A stretch of DNA of 6,626 nucleotides from Holosporales bacterium (GTDB lineage: Bacteria; Pseudomonadota; Alphaproteobacteria; BNTO01), in the NCBI GenBank assembly GCA_031290075.1, contig JAITOG010000066.1, positions 1-6,626 of the forward strand. Direction: 5' to 3'. Shown here piece after piece: positions 1-4,672 of the stretch. Position 1 is the first letter of the stretch. The number at the start of each line of letters is the position of its first letter. The position numbers and the translations under genes were made by a program. The notes beneath the pieces were generated by a model that searched no databases, was not told where the DNA came from, and saw only the letters and a list, made by a program, of their open reading frames with translations.

Positions 1-200
1 ATTAATTATGAGTACTTTAAAGGAAACGTTACAGCAAACTTAGCGATTCTGGTTAAAGCTAAGAAAAAACCTGAAAATTCAAAAAGATTGATCCTGAAAA
101 ACTGGCCATTCTTTTGAAAGAGAATCCCGATCTTTTTCAACGAGAATTAGCGGAACATTTCGGAGTTGTACGTTCTTCAATTCAATTGGTTGACGCATAA
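1..200 (+). pseudogene. Decayed IS630-type transposase, N-terminal HTH part
   Basis: This is a broken fragment of an IS630-family transposase N-terminus. In the frame of 84-200 it reads KIDPEKLAILLKENPD, then LFQRELAEHFGVVRSS, and ends in TAA. This is the second helix-turn-helix characteristic of the IS630 first ORF (family pattern: KIDPEKL, about ten residues, then ELAEHFG). Upstream pieces fall in other frames: 49-75 gives RFWLKLRKN, matching the end of the first HTH (family pattern RWLKLRKETG), and 23-40 gives ETLQQT. At least two frameshifts and in-frame stops (TAG at 41-43, TGA at 72-74) break the gene, and the DDE catalytic half is absent. It cannot make active transposase. The family call rests on recalled motifs; the pseudogene state is visible directly. 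Confidence 0.7.
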
Positions 201-226
201 TACTAACAATAAATTTCGAAGTTAAT

Positions 227-250
227 AAAAAAAAATATTTCTAAAATATT
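227..250 (-). terminator. AT-only hairpin with U-tract after tssA
   Basis: Read on the minus strand, about 19 bases after the TssA stop codon there is a 7-bp perfect stem (AATATTT / AAATATT, plus positions 234-240 and 244-250) with a 3-base loop, followed at once by a run of T residues (complement of the A run at 227-235). Position, stem and T-tract fit a factor-independent terminator for the hcp-tssA unit. The stem has no G or C, so it would be weak, and in DNA this AT-rich such a hairpin can arise by chance. Confidence 0.4.
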
Positions 251-268
251 CAAAAGTAAAGATAGATT

Positions 269-1414
269 TTAAGTTTTCTTTACGATTTCTGAAATCATCC
301 TTAGCACTTTATGGCCATGAGTTGTTCCTGTCGCAATATCTTCCATTAGTTCTGGAAGATTTTTCTCCCCCCAATTAGCAACAAGTTTCACTATATACGG
401 GCCAGGACTTTGAGGGTCAATTTCAAGAAGGAAATCTGCCAAATCGCTGAGTGCCTTGTAGGCATCGTTTTTTCCAGAAATTGTGACTCCTTCTTCTGAT
501 GTCTGCCCAACAATTTGTCCTTTTTTCTGCGTTTCAGTATTCTCAACTATTTCAGATATATCTTCAAAATTTTTCTCGTTTTTATTGAGATTTTCTTGAA
601 CTATTTCAGGTGGTTCAATTATCTCAATTTGCTCCTGATTATTTGGAGTAGAGGGAAGAGCAAAATTACAAATTTTCTTTACATCTTCTAATAAATTTTT
701 AATTTTTGTAAAAGCAGGTTCTTGATTATTACATTTTTGTAAAAAAAAATTTTCACTGTCAGCTATACATTGCTCAATAGATAAAATTGTATCATTAGTA
801 TGTTGTATATAATCAATAGGAATTTGCTTTAAAAGCTGCCTAAATCTTTTTAAAGTTATTGTATTTGAATTTTCAGATTGTGCTCTTCCAGAGCGCCTTT
901 CAACTGCATCAATATTTAAAGCTGTATGCCATACAGCTAGATTAATAGTATCAGGTGTTATAGGATTTTGTTTATTAAAAGGGAAAAACATCATGCTATC
1001 CCCTATTTTTTCTACAAACCATTCTAAAATTCTTACTCTATGTTCAATATTTGTTTCAGAGTCTTCTTCAGTAATTAATGGATAACATTTATCCCAATGA
1101 TTTTGACAAAATTTATTAAAAAAAAGAAAAGTTGTTTTAAGGCCATTCCACCCTTCTAAGTGGCACCAAGCTTCACACAACCAGCAAACTATTTGAAGAT
1201 CACATGTTTCTTTTTTTAAAACATTTACACATAAATTTTGTACATCTTCCCAATCTGCTTTTTTTAACTCTCTTTCCCAAATTCCCATAGAAAGATAGGC
1301 TTCCTCTTCAGAGCGGGAGTTTCTTATTTTATCGTATATTGGATCATATTTTAGATCTTTTCCTGGTCCATCGCTGGGTAAGGCATCTAATATTTCTTTA
1401 AAAGAAGCAAGCAT
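269..1414 (-). CDS. tssA: Type VI secretion protein, TssA/ImpA family
   Basis: TssA-type proteins act in the cytoplasm at the T6SS baseplate and at the growing or distal end of the contractile sheath and Hcp tube. The 381 residues show the ImpA N-terminal domain at about 5-130: a LPSDGPGKDLKYDP motif (family: LPG-x-NP-x-G-x-DLRYDP), then DLQIVCWLCEAWCHLEGWNGL (71-91) and the following W107 and YP. A variable, acidic, Asn/Gln-rich linker spans about 255-312. The C-terminal domain (about 314-362) has DAYKALSDLADFLLEIDPQSPGPY then NWGEKNLPELM, matching the family's EPHSPVPYL and LPELL block. It appears full length. The start at 1414 puts the conserved N-terminal motif close to residue 10. No good Shine-Dalgarno precedes it: only a G5 run about 18 nt upstream, beyond normal spacing. 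It lies 101 bp behind the Hcp-like genes on the same strand. An unusual feature is seven Cys within residues 62-110. The call is firm at family level; the subclass is uncertain. Confidence 0.85.
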   Translation of the reverse strand: MLASFKEILDALPSDGPGKDLKYDPIYDKIRNSRSEEEAYLSMGIWERELKKADWEDVQNLCVNVLKKETCDLQIVCWLCEAWCHLEGWNGLKTTFLFFNKFCQNHWDKCYPLITEEDSETNIEHRVRILEWFVEKIGDSMMFFPFNKQNPITPDTINLAVWHTALNIDAVERRSGRAQSENSNTITLKRFRQLLKQIPIDYIQHTNDTILSIEQCIADSENFFLQKCNNQEPAFTKIKNLLEDVKKICNFALPSTPNNQEQIEIIEPPEIVQENLNKNEKNFEDISEIVENTETQKKGQIVGQTSEEGVTISGKNDAYKALSDLADFLLEIDPQSPGPYIVKLVANWGEKNLPELMEDIATGTTHGHKVLRMISEIVKKT

Positions 1415-1515
1415 TACAAGCGCTGTAAAAACCCCCTATAAAAAAAGTATGTGGGATTCCCAGGGAAAATGCAAGGCAACCCCATTTTCTTAAAGACAGG
1501 TTCTTATTTTCTGTT
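1415..1515 (-). promoter_or_regulatory. Hcp-tssA spacer with possible weak attenuator
   Basis: This 101-bp spacer separates the upstream Hcp-like gene from tssA on the minus strand. Read in that direction it has a small GC hairpin (TGGG-AAT-CCCA, plus positions 1452-1462, overlapping the perfect palindrome TTCCCAGGGAA at 1457-1467), followed five bases later by seven T residues (complement of 1440-1446). That is the shape of a weak terminator, which could lower tssA expression relative to the abundantly needed tube protein. A stretch resembling a sigma-54 site (TGGGG then TTGC) has the wrong spacing. Function is inference. Confidence 0.25.
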
Positions 1516-2142
1516 TTATTCCCCTGCGTTAACTGTATTTTTGCCATAATTTGTTATAGTACAAGTTTGCCCCGTAACTACTCCAGTTGTTTGCTTCCTT
1601 TGATATACGGTATTAGTTCTTTTTATTGCAGTAAATCCAGCAACAATAAAATCATTTGCTGATGTAATGTAATTCCAATGGCAATACTTAAAATCTATGG
1701 TTTGATTTTTTCCAACCATTTCTTCTCCAACACGCACAAGCCTAGCAATTGTTATGATTGGAGTAATTAAACCATCAGAGACAGCTTTAGTTATATATAC
1801 TTTATGTTTTCCATTTTGTAATACTAAATGGATTGTTGAAGCCCACATTGTTCCAGATGGATAATATACAGTTTCTGGTGACTCTAAAATATTATGCGAG
1901 CAATCATATAGAAAACCGCATAATCTTACACATTTGGTAAGAGGAACCCCATCCATTTGCGTGCCAGATAAAGTTGATTCTGTTTTCAATGCTTCGTCTG
2001 AATCATCTCGAAAACTTACTACCCAATCAGGAATTTCTGTTCCTAAAGAATGATCATGTGTATTCGCACTTTTAGAAAGAGGAATTCGCAGTCCTGATAT
2101 TCCAGGAACTTCAAGTATCGGATATTGTTCTACTGATGCCAT
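1516..2142 (-). CDS. Hcp-like T6SS tube protein, long form
   Basis: This 208-residue protein is probably a divergent Hcp (TssD), the ring-forming subunit of the T6SS inner tube, which is exported with effectors. It has no signal peptide or membrane segment and is predicted rich in beta strand. Its N-terminus (PILEVPGISGLRIPL, 8-22) parallels that of the next gene upstream (FQVFNVPGRKSLKLPI). The C-terminal half keeps an Hcp-like course: alternating strands at about 101-137, then FIVAGFTAIKRTNTVYQRKQ (165-184), resembling the last strands of Hcp (family: F-x-F-x-KI-x-x-x-Y) and a Gly/Thr-rich tail. It is longer than typical Hcp (about 160-170 residues), with an insertion at about 44-66 and an extra tail. 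It lies 56 bp after the other Hcp-like gene and 101 bp before tssA. Sequence similarity is weak, so the call leans on context and on the paralogue; another T6SS structural or effector-linked role is possible. Confidence 0.5.
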   Translation of the reverse strand: MASVEQYPILEVPGISGLRIPLSKSANTHDHSLGTEIPDWVVSFRDDSDEALKTESTLSGTQMDGVPLTKCVRLCGFLYDCSHNILESPETVYYPSGTMWASTIHLVLQNGKHKVYITKAVSDGLITPIITIARLVRVGEEMVGKNQTIDFKYCHWNYITSANDFIVAGFTAIKRTNTVYQRKQTTGVVTGQTCTITNYGKNTVNAGE

Positions 2143-2145
2143 GCT

Positions 2146-2154
2146 TCCCCCCTT
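2146..2154 (-). promoter_or_regulatory. Strong Shine-Dalgarno before the long Hcp-like gene
   Basis: On the minus strand the ATG ending at 2142 is preceded, four bases away, by AAGGGGGG (complement of 2147-2154). It is the only clear Shine-Dalgarno-like site among the five coding genes here. It fixes this start codon and suggests efficient translation, as expected for an abundant tube subunit. Confidence 0.6.
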
Positions 2155-2198
2155 TTAAAAAAATAATAAAAATTCCCTGTATCCATAGAATTACTGCT

Positions 2199-2711
2199 TT
2201 AAACGACTCCAGACGGAGTTCCGTCTTGGTTATATACATTAATATCCTCTTCAATTTTAAGCGTTCTTATTTGAAAAATTACATAATCTAACACTTGCAT
2301 AAAATGGGATACGTAGCATGTGTAAAATATTTTTTTTTCTAATTGAAGAAATGCACTGTTAACCCATCCCTTTCTTATAATAGTTATAAGATTCAGACAA
2401 GTTCCATTATTCATACACTGTTCTAAAACTGGGAAACGGGAATCTAATTGTACAATTATACGTAAATCCGATGTGTGCGTAGAGGCTTCAGGGAAAAAAT
2501 TAGTAGTAGCATTTCCTATCGTTTCTCTGGAATGGCTGTGATAGACTCCAAAAAGTATAAATTTATCTGAAATTCCGCTAATTATCATTTCCCATTCATG
2601 CGTTGCTTTTGAGATACCAGACTGCTCATTATTTTCTTTGTTTCCTACAATCGGAAGTTTTAAAGACTTTCGGCCAGGAACATTAAATACTTGAAAATTC
2701 GTAGCAGCCAT
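2199..2711 (-). CDS. Hcp-like T6SS tube protein, short form
   Basis: This 170-residue protein has the usual length of Hcp (TssD), the hexameric tube subunit of T6SS. Visible Hcp-like traits are a predicted beta-rich fold without signal peptide; strands at about 36-46 (THEWEMIISG) and 80-90 (TSDLRIIVQLD); and a C-terminal block YVIFQIRTLKIEEDINVYNQDGTPSGVV (143-170). That block closely follows the end of known Hcp proteins, where a strand of the type F-x-F-x-K-I is followed by Y and then DG-x-x-GG. The N-terminal VPGRKSLKLPI motif recurs as VPGISGLRIPL in the neighbouring gene, so the two are probably distant paralogues. It is first in the minus-strand unit, 56 bp before the second copy. No clear Shine-Dalgarno precedes the ATG. 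Four Cys (99, 105, 132 and one Met-Cys neighbourhood at 99-100) are unusual for Hcp but not diagnostic. The Hcp assignment is by motif and context. Confidence 0.55.
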   Translation of the reverse strand: MAATNFQVFNVPGRKSLKLPIVGNKENNEQSGISKATHEWEMIISGISDKFILFGVYHSHSRETIGNATTNFFPEASTHTSDLRIIVQLDSRFPVLEQCMNNGTCLNLITIIRKGWVNSAFLQLEKKIFYTCYVSHFMQVLDYVIFQIRTLKIEEDINVYNQDGTPSGVV

Positions 2712-2965
2712 AAATTTTTTAATAATTACAACCCTTACTTTAAGTATTACATCATTTTATATTCAGTACAATACTTTTTATTTAAGGTTAAAAAAGTATT
2801 AAAAAAGTGTAAAATTTTCAATAATTATTTTTATATAAAAATGTCAAAATAATTTAAAAATGTATTTTTTTTTAAAATTTATATTTTTTTAAGCTAAATT
2901 TAAAAAAAAATTAATTTAATACATTTTACAATTAATTATAAAATGTTGTTTTTAAAGTATTAAGC
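2712..2965. promoter_or_regulatory. AT-rich divergent promoter region
   Basis: This spacer lies between the starts of the minus-strand T6SS unit and the plus-strand Stealth gene and must hold both promoters. It is almost pure A and T with many homopolymer tracts. A plausible minus-strand promoter is TTGTAC (complement of 2766-2771), 16 bases, TAATAC (complement of 2744-2749), about 33 bp before the start codon. For the plus strand the composition makes any -10/-35 choice arbitrary. The motif AAGTATTA occurs at 2742-2749, 2794-2801 and 2954-2961. A-tract-rich DNA like this is often bound by nucleoid proteins of the H-NS type; that is general knowledge, not shown here. Confidence 0.4.
2770..2800. 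repeat. 10-bp perfect inverted repeat in divergent promoter
   Basis: AATACTTTTT at 2770-2779 and AAAAAGTATT at 2791-2800 are exact reverse complements around an 11-base centre. The repeat directly abuts the candidate minus-strand -35 (2766-2771), so it could be an operator for a dimeric regulator. Being AT-only, it could also be chance. Confidence 0.4.
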
Positions 2966-4291
2966 ATGAATTATATTTTTATTTTATTTAATATGTTTTT
3001 CATATGTAGCTGCGTTGCAACTGATATGAATTTAACCTTAGAAGCCGAAAAAACTCCTTTTTCAAGTAGTATGGAAGGAGAGGTACTATATAATCAAACT
3101 CCTACAGAGCGATCTATTTCATATTTTATACCCAGTGGCGGTGAAATGCAGTCTGAATTCTCTAGCGAGTCTGCTGGATTAGAAGGCGATAAATCCGAGG
3201 ATTCTACTGCGAATGGGCATAAATCTTCTAAATTTTTGGAAGGACTAAGTAATAAGATATACAAAAAATTTATTGAAGATATACCTAATCGCAATGAAAC
3301 TCAGGTTGGAAATTTCAGCGAATCTGCCAACACTGAACATGACGAAATCCAAGGTTCTAATACGAATTGGTATAGTTACAAAAGTAAAGAAGACGATAAA
3401 ATTGATTTAGTTGTTTTGTGGTCTGATGGAAGTGAGCCAAAATTTGCAGCAAAGAAAAACTATTGGCATAAAAAAATTAAAGGAAAGCCTGTAAATTCTT
3501 CGTCCTTATGCAGAACCAGAGATAACAACGAACTAAAATTTTTATTACGTTCTGTTGAAAAATATGTTCCTTGGATTAACAATATTTTTATTGTTGTTGA
3601 TGATCAAATACCAAAATGGTTAAATATCTCTCATCCGCAAATGCATATAATTGACATTAAAGATATTATTCCAAGTAAAATTCTTCCAATATTTAATTCA
3701 AATGTTATAGAATCGTTTTTACCGTTTATTCCGGAATTATCTGAAAAATTTTTGTATGCGAATGATGATATGTTTTTCGGTGACTTTGTTTCAAAAGATT
3801 TTTTCTTTGATGATGATAAACCTATAGTGAGATTTAAAAGAGAGTTTACTGGAGGAAGTTATTATAAGAAAATCTTACTTGATGCATATGATTCGATAGC
3901 TAAAAGATATAATGTATCGTTTAAGAAGCTTTTGCCGCATCACAATATAGATGCTTACTTAAAATCAAATTTTCTAGAGTGTATAAAGGAATTTAAAAAT
4001 GGATATAATATTTGTAGGAAAAATAAATTTAGAGGGATAGGGGATGTTCAAAGGCTTTTGGTTAGTTTATACGGAATTGTAAAAGGAACTGCAATTTCAA
4101 AAGTTGCAACCTTTTCAGAATCAATGTACACAACACCAAACACATTAATAAGGCATATAAGAAACTTAAAAGCTAATCCTCCGAAATTATTTTGTGTAAA
4201 TGATAATGAGAGAGCCACTGAAGATGAAAAAAGAGAAATGGAAGTATTGCTAGAGCAAATTTTCCTTCAAAAATCAAATTTTGAGCTTTAA
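2966..4291 (+). CDS. Stealth-family sugar-phosphate transferase with export-like N-terminus
   Basis: Stealth proteins transfer sugar-1-phosphate from a nucleotide sugar to a glycan; the family includes bacterial capsule polymerases and animal GlcNAc-1-phosphotransferase. All four conserved regions are visible in the 441 residues: CR1 IDLVVLWSDGSEPKF (146-160); CR2 from RTRDNNELKFLLRSVEKY (183-200) through DDQIPKWLN, LPIFNSNVIES and LYANDDMFFGD (263-273, the acidic active-site block); CR3 LPHHNIDAYLKSNF (323-336), then RGIGDVQRLLVSLYG (356-370); CR4 CVNDNERATEDE (410-421), with the end KSNFEL matching the family's KSSFE. The catalytic part therefore looks complete. Residues 1-16 are hydrophobic and end in ICSC, a possible lipobox with Cys16, though no Lys or Arg precedes the core. 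Residues 17-140 form a Ser/Glu/Asn-rich linker unlike most bacterial members. No Shine-Dalgarno is visible. Divergent from T6SS genes; no other capsule gene is in the window. Acceptor and donor sugars cannot be told. Confidence 0.88.
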   Translation: MNYIFILFNMFFICSCVATDMNLTLEAEKTPFSSSMEGEVLYNQTPTERSISYFIPSGGEMQSEFSSESAGLEGDKSEDSTANGHKSSKFLEGLSNKIYKKFIEDIPNRNETQVGNFSESANTEHDEIQGSNTNWYSYKSKEDDKIDLVVLWSDGSEPKFAAKKNYWHKKIKGKPVNSSSLCRTRDNNELKFLLRSVEKYVPWINNIFIVVDDQIPKWLNISHPQMHIIDIKDIIPSKILPIFNSNVIESFLPFIPELSEKFLYANDDMFFGDFVSKDFFFDDDKPIVRFKREFTGGSYYKKILLDAYDSIAKRYNVSFKKLLPHHNIDAYLKSNFLECIKEFKNGYNICRKNKFRGIGDVQRLLVSLYGIVKGTAISKVATFSESMYTTPNTLIRHIRNLKANPPKLFCVNDNERATEDEKREMEVLLEQIFLQKSNFEL

Positions 4292-4292
4292 A

Positions 4293-4347
4293 CCCTAACT
4301 ACCCGGACTTTTTAAATAGCTTTTTTTAAAGCATCGGGTGGTTAGGG
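4293..4347. repeat. Palindromic hairpin directly after the Stealth gene stop
   Basis: CCCTAACTACCCG (4293-4305) pairs with CGGGTGGTTAGGG (4335-4347): 13 bp with one G-T pair. A smaller hairpin (GCTTT/AAAGC, 4319-4332) lies inside. It starts one base after the stop codon but has no trailing T-run, so it is not a standard terminator on the plus strand; it might stabilise the mRNA 3' end. Its right arm and flank closely resemble those of the hairpin at 4445-4549, suggesting one repeat family. Confidence 0.6.
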
Positions 4348-4386
4348 GGTAAATTTAGGAAAAAAGAGAGTTTAAAATTTTCTGTA

Positions 4387-4605
4387 GTCAACCGTATTTT
4401 TAGATACAAAATTAAGAGGAAAAATATTATTAACTCTCAGAGTTTATACCCTCTCCACCAAAGATTAAAGATTTTTTAGGGAAGGAAAGATGCTGAAATA
4501 AAAGTTTAACTTTCTTTAAAAATCTAAATCATTAGGTGGAGGGGGTATATTTATATATATTCTGCTTATTTTTAGCTTAATTTTGTATCTAAAAATACAT
4601 TTGAT
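4387..4605. mobile_element. 219-bp MITE-like element with 30-bp terminal inverted repeats
   Basis: The ends at 4387-4416 and 4576-4605 are reverse complements at 27 of 30 positions, including an uninterrupted 23-bp exact match (4394-4416 with 4576-4598). A TA dinucleotide flanks each side (4385-4386 and 4606-4607), which is the target duplication made by IS630/Tc1-mariner-type transposases; fragments of such a transposase lie at both window edges. The interior has no ORF of note and holds another palindrome (4445-4549). This fits a non-autonomous miniature element. TA is common here, so the duplication is weak evidence; the inverted repeat itself is certain. It separates the Stealth and MscS genes. 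Confidence 0.6.
4445..4549. repeat. Nested palindrome inside the MITE-like element
   Basis: Fifteen bases at 4445-4459 (TATACCCTCTCCACC) pair with 4535-4549 with one mismatch that permits a G-T pair. Further inside, the stretch around 4463-4479 (GATTAAAGATTTTTTAG) is imperfectly complementary to 4514-4530 (CTTTAAAAATCTAAATC). The result is an almost continuous cruciform-capable structure centred on the larger inverted repeat. The right arm GGTGGAGGGGGTA followed by TATTTA matches the arm at 4337-4357 except for a 2-base gap and one substitution. Confidence 0.6.
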
Positions 4606-4622
4606 TAATACAATATTACTAA

Positions 4623-4650
4623 TTGATTTTATATTATATAAATGTAATAA
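4623..4650 (+). promoter_or_regulatory. Candidate promoter for the MscS gene
   Basis: TTGATT (4623-4628) and TAATAA (4645-4650) are separated by 16 bases and lie about 23 bp before the start codon, just outside the MITE-like element. Match to the sigma-70 consensus is moderate for the -35 and poor for the -10, and the whole stretch is AT-rich, so this is only a candidate. Confidence 0.25.
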
Positions 4651-4672
4651 TTTAAATAGAAAAAGTATTTAA

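Noticed and set aside
1..117. Frame 1 open stretch at the left edge as a real gene end
   Set aside because: It reads INYEYFKGNVTANLAILVK and then stops without family resemblance, whereas the other frames carry IS630 transposase motifs in the correct order; it is a by-product of the frameshifts.
1467..1500. Sigma-54-like promoter before tssA (TGGGG then TTGC on the minus strand)
   Set aside because: The invariant GG and GC are separated by nine bases rather than ten, and the -24 element lacks CAC after TGG.
3094..3294. 66-residue minus-strand ORF inside the Stealth gene
   Set aside because: It lies opposite the Ser/Glu-rich linker of a well-supported gene, has no recognisable domain or ribosome site, and is a shadow of the plus-strand coding frame.
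4293..4347. Rho-independent terminator for the Stealth gene
   Set aside because: The stem is good but no T-tract follows it on the plus strand; the loop, not the tail, holds the T-run. It is listed as a repeat instead.
4385..4607. CRISPR array or iterons in the Stealth-MscS gap
   Set aside because: The repeats are inverted arms around one centre, not regularly spaced direct repeats with unique spacers.
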